A DNA stretch of 64,000 bases from Rallus limicola (taxonomy: Eukaryota > Chordata > Aves > Gruiformes > Rallidae): the NCBI GenBank assembly GCA_022605955.1, contig JAKCOZ010000003.1, positions 63,513,439 to 63,577,438 on the forward strand. Direction: 5' to 3'. Under the pieces are notes generated by a model that worked only from the letters and a program-made list of their open reading frames with translations, did not search any database and had not been told where the DNA came from. Position numbers and translations under genes: made by a program. This document shows, in pieces, positions 33,787-47,180 of the stretch. Position 1 is the stretch's first letter. Each line of letters starts with the position of its first letter.

Positions 33787-36700
33787 GGCATCCCATCATA
33801 GATCCTGCAATACTGATACACAGCCTTCTGTCCCACACACCCTGGTCAAAGCGGCAAGACCCATGTCTCTTACAACGGATGGCAATGACACAGTCTGCTG
33901 CATTTGTCCTGATACAAACAGCACAGCTTAACCTTGGAAATGGGCAAATGTCCTGGCTATGAAGTCAATGACATTCAGCCTCTCTCTTTAGGTCACTGAA
34001 CTACTCAGACATAATTATAATTCGTGATTTCCAGCCTCTCAAGCTGCCCCAAGATACCTTGATGTAGATGCTTGTTTGGCATAAAACAGCACAGCTTTGT
34101 TAAAGTCAGTGGAGTTTTTCTGTTTGGGTTTTGTCCCCAACTGAGGAATGGGTGTTTTGATTGCAAGCCTTTGGGATCATTCCTGCCAAATACGTGATGG
34201 ACAAGGCTAACACAAGGATGAGCATATTTGGCTTCCAGAGAGAAGGACTAATAGTTGTCTTATTTGCACTCCCTGAGCATCCATGGATACCTTCCCAACT
34301 GTGACCGGACAGCCCATGCCTAGAAAACCACTGTCAGTAAGGCTGTCCCTCAACTTTACCTGTAGCAGCAAAAAACCAAAACAACCCGACTTTGGAAGAG
34401 CAGTGCAAGACACTGCTGGTCTGGAAGGCTTTCAAGCACTTCATAACTGAGCATGTCAAACAGTTAAACCTTGAAACCACCTTGCACACTGCTCTTTTCT
34501 GCCCAACTTCAGGCTTCTGCTTCAACAACAGTCCCAGAAACCACCCCAATCCCTTCAGTCTTCATAAGGCTAAAAGTACATCTAGCCAGAGGAAGATGAA
34601 GTGTCCTTGTGAATACACTGAAGGCTACTGAAAGACAGCTCTTGTCCAAAGGGGATGGGGCAAAGCAGGAGTCAAAACAAGTGGAAACGTCCCCTGACAC
34701 AGACGGAAATCCTTGATGAACACTTCTTTTCTTGCAGACTGGATTTGGTATCTCATTAAAGGAAGAGTTTAATTATAGCCAGAGCTTCCAAAATGAAAAA
34801 GTGAAGGTGAAATATCAGGAAAGTCTCCTGAAAGCAGAAATGCGATATTGGAGTGCAAATGGAGCAAGAGTCCCTCTAGCCTCAGAATTTGGCCCCAGGA
34901 CAGGGAGACGTTTTCCACTTCTTCTTTAAAGCACCTCCTTCTGCCAAACCTCTATCTACCACCCAAACACACTTCACTTTCTTTGCTCACCACAGGCCTT
35001 TAGTAGAGGTTGAGAAACTCTGTCGTGACTCCAAATATATACTTGCATGGACAATCAAGGCTATTCCAGATTCATTTTTAAATGCAACCTTTAGATCATG
35101 GTCAGAGGTTAAAAAATAAGTGATACGAAGCTTAAAATTTGCAAGCAGTATTTCTTGATCTCACAAGAAGTATACTACATTCTGGGACACCTTCAATGGG
35201 AAGGGCTTTGGAAGCCCTTTGGTTTAGTGATTGCCAGAACCTTGGAGTGGATTAATGCAGGCAAGCGTGACTCCATGCTACATTTGTTTCTTAAATGCTT
35301 CTTCTAAGCATTCCCTTTTAGATCATTGAACAGATGGATCTTGGGTATGTCTCTCCCAAGCAGGCTGAACAGGTACAGTTTTCTGTATTGACTGACAGAT
35401 CATTGTGCACTTAATTATTTGGGATGCTTTTATCTGTATGCTGATTTCTCTTTATTAGAGATATATATCTACACACGTGGAATTACAGCATCCCAGATGT
35501 ATATGCAATATCCCCTTGATTTAGGAGGGTCCTGCAGTTTTTATGAAGTAGAGCCATGTTCAGACTCCCAACAGGTAGACAAATCTATTTTCAATCACTA
35601 CACAAGCAACTCATCCATATAACTTTCAGTGGGGCCCCTCCTGTTGCATGCAACATTACGCCTCTACACTGAAGCTCTACAAACCCTTTTCTGCTCCCTG
35701 TGCCTAAATGCTCTGTGGTAGTGTGACCTACTGTGGACCCTAGTGTGTGTGTCTCTGTCTGTGTGATATGCCACAGAACCATTAGAAGATGGTATGTCTC
35801 CTAGCCTGACACCTTGCTTGAAGGAGCTCCTGACATAGGCCTGTTGCCCAGTTACAATGCTGCGCACAGGCTATTGCCCTTGTGACGTGCCTTAGCAGAA
35901 CAGTCACACACCCCTCTGTACATCTGTGTGCTCATCAGCCTGTTTTGTACCCCTCACCCATGGTAAGACTCCGTGTATAAAAATTAACACACCAGGGAAG
36001 GAGAAACTTGAGAGATCCGCAAAGACATCAAGGTTCCTAACTCCTATTTAGATGTTTTATGCCAAATACAAGGAAAGAAGATCTAAAGAAGAATTTAAGC
36101 ACATAAGCATTTTCATGGGTGTAGGAGTCTGTCAAGGAACATACCTCCAAGACTGAGGAAATAGTTTTTGCTTTAACACCCACAACCACGCATTCATCAC
36201 CCAGTAGACATGCAGACAGTCCTCCTCTTCCTTCTTCCTTCCTTCCTCTAGAGCAAAACCACACTATCCAAACTTTTCCACTATTGGTAAGAGAAACTGC
36301 CATTTACACATTTACAGAGCAGTAGACACAACACCAGTTTAATGATATAAGGAGGGAAAGAAATAAGGAGCGATCTGTGTATAATGTATACACATATATT
36401 TTAGACACTCAGCAGGAGAGACTCTGCTGTCATTTTAGTTTATTGAGAAATAACTAAATATTAAAGAGGGCCGGGACTGATGGAAATGGATGGAAAGTTA
36501 TATCTCTGAATCTATTTGTAATCACCTGTGTCTCTGGTTCTTTTCTCATAATACCTGCAGAGACATGACATACTGCTAGCTACCCCTGGAGCATCTTACA
36601 AAGAATGTGAGGGTTTGCCAGTGTCTGGTATTCTGGTGGTGCTGGACCTGAGCACATGTCAGCCCTGATAAGGTGGGAGGGAAGAGATCAGTTCAGACCA

Positions 36701-37057
36701 GGAGCTTGTAGTGTTTGCCCGGAGAGAGAGAACATGTGATGGCTGCTCTGCAGGAGGGATCACGGTGTCAGCAGCCCTGATCTGACTGAACTATGTGACA
36801 GTGAGACACCTCTAAACTCAGCTCTTGTCTCTTGATCTGCACTTTCTCTTTGCAGCTCCTGCACTGAGACAAACCCGAGCCTCAGGTGTCTTCCAAGCTC
36901 TCCACATGCATGCCCCATGTGCATTTCTTTACTTCAGAGCGCCTACCCTTTCTTTATCCTTTCACAACAGGTCCAGATGGGTGTCATTAGCAACATGCAG
37001 GCCTTGTGCACCTTCTGTGGGAAGTAGCTTTCAGAACATTTCCCCAAATTGCTTTAA
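33787..37057. other. Intergenic DNA, no gene recognised
   Basis: No gene or recognisable repeat was seen. All frames are under 90 codons, several overlap on opposite strands, and none shows a known domain. Confidence 0.55.
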
Positions 37058-37200
37058 TTTTACAGGTAGGCAGAGGGAGAACAAATAACCCAAGGATTCA
37101 GCACTCACAATGGAAGAAAAGATGGGAACAGAATCCAGATTTCTTTTTTGCTTAGATGTTTTTCCTCTACTTTCAAGGCAATGCTGTGTCCTATAATGCT
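37058..37200 (+). repeat. MIR-like ancient SINE/LINE tail, diverged
   Basis: The order of words follows the amniote MIR/L3-type tail: TTTACAGGTAGGCAGAG, AATAACCCAAGG, TGGGAACAGAATCCAGATTTC, then CTCTACTTTCAAGGCAATGCTGTG in diverged form. The match is to remembered consensus and is heavily eroded, as expected of an old insertion. Family-level naming is uncertain. Confidence 0.6.
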
Positions 37201-38602
37201 GATATCACTTTAAAAATCAGTCACAACTGTGGGGTTGAGAAAAGGATGGAGAGGCTTTTTGAGATTTTTTTTTCTTGGTGCGATACCTGTGCTCTTGCCA
37301 AATTATTTTTAAGTAGCTACTGACTAATTTTTTAAGAACTGATCACAGAGGTGCATGTGAGATGCGTTTCTTGTATTATGGCTGGAGTTTAGCCATCCAT
37401 CAACAGTGCAACTCAGCACCCAATTGCAGTGGCTGTTTCTGGTCAGACAAAGAGTTTATTGGGAAGGATGGCTACCAGATTTTAGTTCAGTTCAGTTCCA
37501 AACTCAGTCAGCTTGCTTGTCCTGTCTCTAATTCCCCACGTCGAGGCCACTGAGTTAGCATTTCCCTGCTTTTCCAAAGTTTTTGAAGCAGTAAGTCAAG
37601 TAATGATCGAGAGGTACTCCGCAGCCTGACACAGGCAGTACAAGCACCTAGGCAGGCAGATAAATTGTTTCTGTTCTGTGCCTGGAAGAGCATAACTTTT
37701 GCAGTTGTGTGTTTCCAGTAGGAGCATTCATAATTACAAATTCAGCAAGTCACTGCACTGTGCATATTCCACAGCTGCTCATGGAGAAATCATTGTCTGT
37801 GAGAAATGCTTCTGGTTAATGTGTGTGCTGCAACAGGCATAAAAATTGAGCGCAAACTGGCCATGAACAGGCAGAACAAATTCAATTCGGGAGTCACAGG
37901 GCTATTGTGTCCTGCACAATGGTCTGTTGTCAGAGAGCTCTGTATGGGATCCAGGGACAGACATAGGAAACTTTGACTCAATTTTCAAATTATTTTTAGT
38001 TTGGTTTCCTAAATAAATGAGGGATTGTGTGATTATTCTGCATCTTAATGTCTTTTTACATATCTCTTTTTCTTTTCCTGTCCTCTCAATAACTTTGAAC
38101 CAATTGACACAGGAAGTTTCATTTGCAGCTCAATTGATATGAGAGAAAGGAATTACATGATGAAATGCTGTAGGGAAATAGGCTTTGGTTTTTTTTTTCA
38201 CTCTCCAAGGAATTCATGTTTTTGAAAAACTTTCCTGGGGAAGCACATGTGTTTTGGAATATTGTCCTCTATCACCATTAAAAATGTAGTGAATAAATTG
38301 AGATCCTTATTTGAAGCAATTTTTAGGTTAAGACAGATGTTATCCATGATTTACCTTGCTTATATAGCACAGATCAGAGATCATAGAGGCCTTTGCTGAC
38401 CAGAAGACCAAAACAGTGAGCAAATGCTGTCACCCGTACTTGGTCTGAACAGGTTACTCCTTTGCTCTCCCATTGCTCAGACTGCTGTTAAGGGATCCTA
38501 GTGACAACACACTCTTAGGTGAGGATTAGCAACCGCAGGCCTAAATATATCTGGAAATCACCAGTCAGCAGTCATGTCTAATGGTCTACTGCCAATCAAT
38601 CC
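37201..38602. other. Intergenic DNA, no gene recognised
   Basis: No gene seen. Minor T-rich runs occur near 37266 and 38192. The short frames show nothing recognisable. Confidence 0.55.

Positions 38603-38631
<29 letters not shown>
38603..38631 (+). repeat. A29 homopolymer
   Basis: Twenty-nine uninterrupted A residues. I looked for a retrocopied gene upstream and for matching flanking duplications and found neither; the source is unexplained. Length may vary between reads. Confidence 0.95.
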
Positions 38632-38634
<3 letters not shown>

Positions 38635-39499
38635 GTCTGGCTCCAGAAATTCTTCTATGATTTAGGGCCAATTTTGAAGTGATCTTCATAACTTCCTTAG
38701 GCTTCCCTGTCTTGTCAATCCTTATGGCTAATACAAATAACAGTATCCTTCATGGTGTTCTGACTTTTATGGAAGAACAGGTTCAGCCAAAGCCCAGTGT
38801 AAAGAATCTACACAGCCCATCTTCTCCCTGTCTCTGTGTACTCTTCACTGACAGATGAAGCCTGACCTTGCAGCAGAAAGAGCCAGTGGGTAAAGAACCA
38901 TCACGGGACTGAACTGTGAGCAAGTCATTAGGTGTTTTCAGCTACAAGATCATCAATTTCCAAAGGTGCCTAAAAAAATGTAGTAGATCAGGACTTCTGT
39001 ACATCTGTGCTTTGGTTTGCCACCTACCAGATCAGAGAAAAACCTCACCGGTCTGTTTCACAGGAGGACAGGTTACAGCAATAAATCCTCATCCTGTAGT
39101 GCCCGGACAGGACAGAAATGGCAATGCTACTTAGTACTGGTGACAATGCATGGTGCATCTTTGTAGATCCTCCCTTTGCTCCACAGAATGAAATTCAGCA
39201 AGGACAGAGCAGGCTCAGTCCTTAGCTAGAGTAAAGTGAGGTTGTCTAATGACAAGCCAGCAAGCCACCTGCAATGCTCTAGAGTAATATGATGAGCTGT
39301 GTAAGCTGGGTGCTCCTCCACACTCCTAGGAAAACCAGTCAGGCAAGAATTCAGATTAAGAGGAGTGTGCACAAATGTTTTCTTAATAATAATTAATACA
39401 TGATTAATAGGAACAAATTCTGAAAATAAATGATTATAAGATGTCTCTATAGCATGCCACCAGGATGATGGGGATAAATGATGTCGAGGCACCTGAAAG
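38632..39499. other. Intergenic DNA, no gene recognised
   Basis: No gene seen. The frames of 72 to 88 codons resemble nothing known. Confidence 0.5.
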
Positions 39500-39680
39500 T
39501 TGAGAGCCCATTACTAAGCATTTATAAACGGGAATGCATAAAAATATTTATCCACGTCTTTCGTGAAACATGCTTTAATGTGTCTTCGAGCAATTTATCA
39601 GCTAAAAAGTAATTTTCATTAATCACTTATTAATTATTAATAAAGTGTTTGTAAGTGTCACCTTAATTTAAAGTGCTTCT
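39500..39680. promoter_or_regulatory. Candidate conserved noncoding block, homeodomain-rich
   Basis: Very AT-rich sequence still keeps CpGs (AAACGGG, CCACGTC, TTTCGTG, TTCGAG) and is packed with TAAT words, for example CATTAATCACTTATTAATT and TTATTAATAAAG at 39617-39646, plus TTTATAAAC near the left end. This combination is typical of vertebrate developmental noncoding elements. The call rests on composition only. Confidence 0.25.
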
Positions 39681-40754
39681 GACTCAAGGTGCACTTCCAG
39701 ACATTCGTTCTTGAAGGAGATCTTGACTCCCAGACCTGAGTCCTTTAGACTCAAGTGACCTTGGTACATCCTTCTTCGCCCAACCCAGTCTAGGCCTCCA
39801 CAATGTTAGGCTTGCAAGTGGGACTAAGTCAAGTTTCCGGAAATCACAATTTGTCATTTCAGAAGGAAACTTGATCAGATCCTCTCTCCCCACACACAAA
39901 GCTGGATGCCCAGACCTGGGAACGCAGCATTCAAATGTTTCAATTTATCATTACAGTGGAACCCTGAAGAGATCACATCTGCTAAGACCATAAATTGGAC
40001 AAGATCCCACTTTAGAAGGAGCAGCCTCAGCTCAATATTCCCATTCTTGAACAAGGGACCAATTAGACAGGCTTATTTACCTGCCATAAAATGAGATGTT
40101 AGCCAGTGGGAGAAGTCACTTAAGGACAACAACAACAAAAAGTCTTTCTGATTTCTTTGTTACAAATGGCCAGCTTAAACAAGAGCTCTTTACGTTCTCA
40201 CTTCAGCCTGTTGTCTTCCTTCTGTTCCTTCCGTTTTTCCACTCCTCCTTTCAAGGCAGTCCCTGCCCCTCTCTGCCTTTTCCCCATCATCTCACATATT
40301 TTACCTTCCTCTCTGTGCCTATTTTTTTTCTCTTCACTCTTCTTTTACTTAATTTTTCCTCCCTCTCTTTTGCTCTCATTTTTTACACATGCACATATCC
40401 AGATAAGATTTAATTTTGAGCTTTACTACTGAACAAGCAATAAAAAAGGTCTTACATCTCGGAACAGAACTTGGGCTACAAAATGAACAAATTGCTCATG
40501 CTGCCTTCCCTTCATAAGATTTTACAGTGAGGATCTGATCTTTCACTTGCCAAAAACTGGATGCAGGCCCCAAGAGGCAGTAAGGAGGAAATCTGCAGGC
40601 TTAAAAAGTGATATTTTTCTGCTTTTCCTCATAACCTCAACTCAGCTTCTTCACTAGATGTATAATGGTGTGAGAGCATTCAGAGTGGAAGCAGAGAGAA
40701 GCAGACACACATCTGTCAGGGATGGTCTGTGTACATTTATCCTGCCTTCATGTT
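39681..40754. other. Intergenic DNA, no gene recognised
   Basis: No gene seen. A pyrimidine-rich, T/C-biased stretch covers about 40200-40390, where two overlapping 91- to 105-codon frames arise from composition. Confidence 0.5.
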
Positions 40755-40818
40755 GGGGGTTGGACAAGATGACCTCTTGAGGTTCCTTCCAGATGTACTC
40801 ATCCATGAGTCCGTGATT
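40755..40818 (+). mobile_element. CR1 LINE 3'-tail fragment
   Basis: GGGGGTTGGACAAGATGACC, then TCTTGAGGTTCCTTCCAGA and a diverged ATGAGTCCGTGATT tail, are the characteristic last ~65 bp of a CR1 element on the plus strand. No ORF2 sequence remains upstream. Confidence 0.85.
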
Positions 40819-43365
40819 AATTGCCTTCATGATCTGCAGTTTATCTATCCAAATAAATAAGCCTCAAAATCTCCTGCAAATACACATCCTGTGGGTAGCC
40901 TGAGGATATTGCCCTCCGTTACTGGAGTCCTGCACCCTAATTTAGGCTCCACAGAGGGGATGTCTCCCTGCTGATCCCTGCAGAAATATAGTCCTTTTCA
41001 CATCGTCTAATAGCAAAGGAACTAAAGAAAAAAGCTGATTTATCTTAGTAGAGAAAAGAAAGGAAATTCAGCCTCCAAATGGGAAGGAAAATTTCTATCC
41101 TGAGCTTCCCCTGAAGACAGAGACAGGGAACTGAATTTTGGTGAGGGCTGCTGATGGCACATTTTGGTTTCACAGTACTGCCAATCCTCCAGTATAAGAA
41201 AGATTAATTTGTGGCTGACTTCCCAGGGTAATGAGAAGTGGTGTAGCATCATGCACTACCATCCTGCCAGGGAGGAGCCACAGGAGAGAAGCCCATGACT
41301 CCTCCTCTTTTCAGTCAGAGGGTGTCCTCTGCTGACACTGAAGCAATGTCTCTCCATGTAAGGATTAACACAGAAAAGGGCAGATATATTTTGCCAAAGT
41401 GGGACAGAAGGAGGAGAAGTGAAAACAGTAAAAAGAAAAGGAAAGATTAAAATGAAGGAGATGACTGGACAGAAACCTAACATGAGTATCTTACAAAAAA
41501 CAGATGTGAGGGATGGGAGCCCCTTACCTATCTGAAGAGATACAAATGTGATCATCTCCACCTGAACTACTTGATAACTCCATCTGATTTATTAAAATGA
41601 GATATGTTTAACCATAAAGTCATCTTTCTCTCTTCACAATCTAATGTGGATCAGCCTAAATGGAGAGCTCTGTGGTACTGACATATGGTCAGATACAACC
41701 AGCCCAAAGAGCATTTAAGCTGAGCTGTCACTATGTCAGGGAAGGCTTATAAGTAGAAGAGTGGGTCTTCCTGTAGAAGCTGGTCAAGCAACACTAATTT
41801 ACTGAAAGGTGCCTGGTTAATGAACACAATGCATAATAAAGATATTAAAGACTTAATCTTGTATTTTTAGGCTGGCCAGATCTAGGCTACGAGGACTTTA
41901 TATTAGCCTAGCCTTTCCATAGTCATGACAACAATAATAGAGGAAATTAGTTTGGTATCACACTTCACATCTCTTCTGAATCATCAGAATGCAAACTGAG
42001 TTAAAAATTAATAGGGGTGAGATTTGACTCACCAAACGTAGATGCCTACAGTAGCTGTGTACATCTGAGCTACTCACCCTCGACTCCCTTGTTAATCAAA
42101 AGAGAGAATCAGACGCTTCCATGTTCTTCAGCAATTAATTTCCTTCTAAGCTACATAACTAAACCAGAGATCAGAGGATTGTATACAAAACAATCTTATT
42201 TCCATCCATTGACCCTAATGGGAACTTATAGTGACCAATTCGGATGCTAATTTCTAAAGATAAATGGGATTTCTAATTTGTAAATTCTTAAGAATAATAA
42301 TTAAAAAAAAACAACAAAAACAATAGACAGTATTCTCACTTTCTACAGAGTTTAGCAGAAAGATAGCATCATCCCTGTGGTTCCCTTTCTTTAGGAACTA
42401 TAGAGCAGTGATATGACTTTGAATGGAAGATTTCCTGGTAATAGGAAAAAACCTCACAATTTTAACTTCAATCTTTTAATTCAACACTTCTGACCAATTT
42501 TTCATGACTTTTCTTATTTCTTTAGCTTTCCCTGTCTCCTTCCAACAATCTCACCACTTGTTTTTTACTTCCTTTTCATCCTGAATACAAAGAGCAGGTT
42601 GATCCCAGCTCTGGCCCTGGAAATGTCAGGCTGAAAATGTTACTCTTGGAGTGATTTGCATGCGTTACAAAGTGACAGGTGACAGGAGCACACAACCTCG
42701 GCTAATAGATGATTAATGATGTGATGTTGGCCAGCACTGTTGACTCGTTTTCCTGCTCTTCGGGAAACTTCAAAGGCAGCTGGCATTTCTGTTGCCTTAT
42801 GACAGGCTCATAGGTGAGTGTAATTGTTTAGCCCATATGTGCATAGCATAGAAGGGGCCATGAACATATTCATGGAGCGTGTTTATCTGCATGTGTGTAT
42901 ATGTGACAACATGCAGACTACTACACATGAGCTCCTGTGTGTTGTATGTTTCTGTGTGCATACGAGTTCCTCATATACAAACTGCCTGGGTTCTGCAGGT
43001 TGCTGAGAGCATCATTATCCAGCTACTATATTCTGAATAAAATACCATGGCCCATTTGGGGTTACAGTCTAAAGGAATGAAAGGAACTCACTGGAATTTT
43101 AATCTGGATGGAGAAAAATCAGCCCCAAAGTAAACAGTGTGTTTGGAAGGGAGCCCAATAACTAGCAATCAGAACAGGATTAAAAATAGGTCAAAGCTGT
43201 AAAGTTGGATCTTTTCTTCACACCCCCTTTTTTCTTAGCAAAATTTGGGAGGGTTTAGGTCATTATGGAGATTATGGATAGTGGCAAAATGTGAGTTTAG
43301 TCTTCAACCCCACCCAGATTTCAAGGCATAGGCTTGTTTATAATGCATGCATTTTCAGTCTAGAT
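40819..43365. other. Intergenic DNA, no gene recognised
   Basis: No gene seen. A small inverted repeat, CTAGGCTA (41882-41889) and TAGCCTAG (41904-41911), is present. The 101-codon minus frame at 41256-41561 is unrecognised. Confidence 0.55.
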
Positions 43366-43427
43366 TCCAGTCTAGATGATCCTTATGGGTCCTTTCTAAC
43401 TCAGGATATTCTGTGACTCTATGATTT
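43366..43427 (+). mobile_element. CR1 LINE 3'-tail fragment
   Basis: TCTAGATGATCCTTATGGGT, CCTTTCTAACTCAGG and a terminal ATTCTGTGACTCTATGATT match the CR1 3' end on the plus strand, including the tail repeat. Only the tail is left. Confidence 0.85.
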
Positions 43428-44085
43428 AATATTCTTAGGCAGAATCTTCCTAACACACAGATGCCAACGTCTGGATTTAAAATCCTTGTACATGGTAAAG
43501 GTGAAGGCAATCTCATTTCTTACTCCACACATGAACACCTCTGCCTTCTGCACTGGGTATCCTACCTCCCAGCACACTCTATTTAGGAATCTCTTTCAAA
43601 GTTGCTCAGCATTAGTGGAAAAGCAAGAAAAATGAAATTATAGACAAGAGTTAAGGTTTACAGTTCTGAACAGGGATCAGACAAATCAGAAATAAGTAGA
43701 CTTCTGAATCAAAATTCTGCATCAAAAGTGTGTGTGTTTGTTTGTTAATTTTGGCTTTTTGGTTTTTTGTTTAGATGGAAAAGAAAAAGTGTGAAATTTT
43801 GTCTGTCTTTAAAACAACAGATTGTTCAAGAGCCAATATTGTGTGAAGCTGCTGTCGCATAAATGAAGCATGTCTTTAAGGAGAGCTTAAATCAGACATA
43901 TTTTGGTTTTGTTCTTCCAATAGATATCATTTGGAAAAGTACAATGCAGATGTCAAAAGCTGAAAATATATGTTCCTAAAACCAGAGACAAATGACCAGA
44001 GTAGGCCTTGAGAGATTTGTATCTTCTGTTGATTAAAAGGGGAACGTATGAGAATCACTGACCACTGACTGAGATAAATCTTCTG
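43428..44085. other. Intergenic DNA, no gene recognised
   Basis: No gene seen. A T/G-rich stretch lies at about 43727-43772. Confidence 0.5.
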
Positions 44086-44141
44086 CACAGAATCACATAA
44101 AATTGGATTTGAAAGGTCCTTGAGAAATCAGCTGGGTTCTG
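44086..44141 (-). mobile_element. Probable CR1 LINE 3'-tail fragment
   Basis: Read in the minus direction, CACAGAATCACATAAAATTGG with GGTCCTTGAGAAATCAGCTGG corresponds to the reverse complement of a CR1 3' end (tail first, then the GGTTGGA...GATGATCT region), with more divergence than the other copies. Confidence 0.65.
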
Positions 44142-46789
44142 GGCAAGAAACCTGTCCTAAGCAATCAAAGCCCATGTCTGAGCTCTGAGTGAGCCCCAGC
44201 ATAGGATACACTTGGCAAATTGGCTGGACCCAGGGCAAATTTTGAACCTATGTCTGAGTGTTGGTCTGAGCCCCATTTCTCATCTCTTTAGCTTGAACAC
44301 AGAGGGGAAATAGAGTTGCTAGCTTCTCACAACTTAAGGAAGGGGCTTCAGGGATTCTGAAACTTTTTTTTTCTTTTTTTTTTGGCTTTCCTTGCCTTAC
44401 AGATCATTCAATTTGTTAACTCAATTTAAAGACTTGCCATGTCCACTTCACCTTTCCCAGCCCTCACTAGCCCTTCAATTTACAGGACAGCACCCACTCC
44501 AACTCAGATGCTGCTGTAGACAGGGCAAGACATTAAGTGGCAATAGAAAGCAGAAAGAAAGGAAGAATCTGGGAGCAGTTTGATCAGTTTCACACCCGCT
44601 GGATTAAGCCTGGAGTTTTGTGTGCTGGCCCTTTTGCTTAATGCTTGCTTAAGCTGACTTGCCTTGGAGAAAGCTGAGCTTTCTCTGTGGTTGATGGAAT
44701 TTGCTGGGACCAGCTTAGGTCAGCCTTTCTGAATCCTTCCCCCTACCTCAGTTATCAGTAATGTTTGGAAGTCATATGAGAGTTTTCCAGCCCAGCCCCA
44801 GGAAGAACACTGGTCTGCCTTGAGCTAGCTTGCAGATGGAGATTTCCCTTTGCTTCTTGCTGTGCAACAAGCTCAGTGAGACAGTATCCTTTACTGATGG
44901 GGAAGCCTATAATTATTTCTGTCCTTGCCATGCTTGCCTTGCCCTCATGTTGAAGTCTGAGTCACCCTAGCTCTTCCGATGAGCAGCAGCAAAAAATGTC
45001 TCAGCACTTTGGTCTTGTGACCACACCAGCTCCTAATTTGTGACATTTGTGACATTGATGACATCCATTTAACAGAATTTCAGGTTAACCTGTGTAGATG
45101 CTAAATATGGGCAGTGGTGTTTCTAGTGCTCTTGGAAATGCCATTCACTGTAAAGATTTTATTCAAAGTCTGCAGAGTAGCATGCAAGTGTATGTCTGTG
45201 TGTGTGAATGTGTCAAAAGGGAACGTCAGAGTGACAGAAAAAAGAAAGGTAAAAATCACCCATATAAATAAATGTTTCAAGTCTTTGATATTGTTATGGC
45301 ACATGAAAATTGAAGGGTTACCATGGTAGAGAGGTAAGTGTAGGTACATGTATAGACTATGAGAAAGACAGGTAAAAAGACATGGACATAGACCAGTAGT
45401 GGTGACATTTTTAAGTGGATGCACTAATGGACACCTCTCTTGTTTTCTTACCACTTTGAAAGCTTGCTTTGAACATTTTTCCCTAGGTTATTTATAAGTA
45501 TTAACTTCAGTTTTCTGTACCATGCTGCTACCTTTAAAAGCTTGAAAATTTAAAATGACAAAAAATCAGTTTGCTTCCAAATGTGCTTTGTGAAGCCTAG
45601 TAAGTTCCAAATAAAGGAAAAAAAAACCCAACCCAAACCAGAAAGAGATGAAGGTTAAAGCTTCTGGATCACATTTGCTTTTGATAGAAATTAGCACCAA
45701 TAGCAATAGAAATGCTTTTTGTCACCATATTAAAGAATCTCACCTTATTTTATCATATTGTTTTATGCAAAATTTGGATGGTAATATTTAAGAAGTGTGA
45801 CTGGTTTGTTCAATTTATTTTCCTTCCAAAGCTCGTTCTGAGCAAACGAGGCAGGTCTGATTTCACACAATCTTTCTAGCTGACATTAAGTATGTTTTAT
45901 AAAAGACAAATGTTTTTGAGGAAGTTTTCAGCAAGTGACCATTTCAGACAGAGGTTGGTAACTAGTGGTTACTACCAACACTGCCATAGTACTGGAGTCA
46001 TGGTTCACCTGCCACAGGACTACAACCACCTTGGGTGGAATACAGTTGTATGTGCCAGTCCTGTCTTTTAAGAGAACAGTTTCAGCATGTGCTCAGTGGA
46101 ATCAAGATTAGTTACATATATTATACAGCTGCTAAGTACAAGAGGAACAGTAATTCCTTCTAAAGTATTTCTATGTCTCTCAGACTTAGAAAGTTCCTGG
46201 TATTCTCTAAGATCAAAAGGCTTCCTCTCCAGAAGTATTTTGCTGCTGTGTTGGATAGTCCCAAGACCAAATTCACTCTCCTGAAGCGGCACGATTTCAA
46301 GAGTCAAAGTTGCAGCAGCACCTAACCATGGAATTAATTACAAGCTCTTTATTCTGAAGAGAGAGGTGTAACATCCTGAAGTTTCTTCTGTGATCTCAGT
46401 TATAACTTTGTACCATTACATCTTTATCAACCCAGCTCCGAAGGGCTGCCAAAATGCTGCTCATGCCTTCTAGACACTCAGTGTGTGTATCCGATCAATC
46501 CATTTGATTTGTAGGTTAGGACTAAGTCTTACAGTCAGACCCAATGATCTCATTGCTGCTAGCATGAATGCAAAATACTTTGAGTGAAAACAAGGGGATT
46601 GATCTAAAAGGACACAGGTAATTTAGAGCAAAAGTTGGGCTTTTGTGTATTAATTAAAAAGTTCGCTGTAACCTATGGGACAAATCAACTCTCTTGCAAA
46701 GGTTGTCATCTCTGTGCAGCCAGCCATTTGTTTTGCTTTCTTCCTAGAGAAACTCGATTTTCATGATGGTCTATGCCTTTTGCTACTAT
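44142..46789. other. Intergenic DNA, no gene recognised
   Basis: No gene seen. A T-rich run with one C lies at 44364-44382. A donor-like AG|GTAAGT word at about 45333 has no supporting exon. The 117-codon minus frame (45101-45454) shows no known domain. Confidence 0.55.
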
Positions 46790-47180
46790 ATCCTCTGGGA
46801 GAAAGGTCTGGTCAGATGATTAACATTATCTTCTCTCTTAAATATTACATTATTAAAATCGGGCAGGGGTTTTTATGGCAGCTGACTAATTAGCCCCACG
46901 TCTCATCTCAGCTGTCAAAAATCTCTATTCATTGACAGTTTACTTTAAGTGGCTCAATTAGCATAACAAATGACTCACCAAAAGTTCTGTAGGCATCCTG
47001 TTGATTAATGTCATTTATCTTGCAAACCAGCAGTAGAAGGCTGAGTTGCTCCTAACAATTATATACGTTTGTATACATTGTGTGTCACTCTCAGTGAAGC
47101 AATGCAACTTAAGAGTTATTTGCAGACGTTTAATAACAATAAAGAGCTTTCATCAGCTGTGACAAGATAGACAATTTCCT
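46790..47180. promoter_or_regulatory. Candidate enhancer with MEIS/PBX and homeodomain words
   Basis: A CTAATTAG homeodomain palindrome lies at 46886-46893. CTGTCA (46912-46917) faces TGACAG (46933-46938), and the latter sits in TCATTGACAG, one base from a PBX-MEIS/PREP composite. CTCAATTAGCAT follows at about 46954-46965, and TTTTTATGGC precedes at 46870-46879. The density of developmental-factor words over about 120 bp is the basis; conservation and activity are not shown. Confidence 0.3.

Noticed and set aside
38340..38631. Retrocopied gene ending in an A29 tail
   Set aside because: No recognisable gene sequence, no AATAAA just before the run, and no matching flanking duplication.
45325..45340. 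AG|GTAAGT splice-donor word
   Set aside because: No acceptor, coding frame or promoter-like sequence nearby; such words recur by chance across the window.
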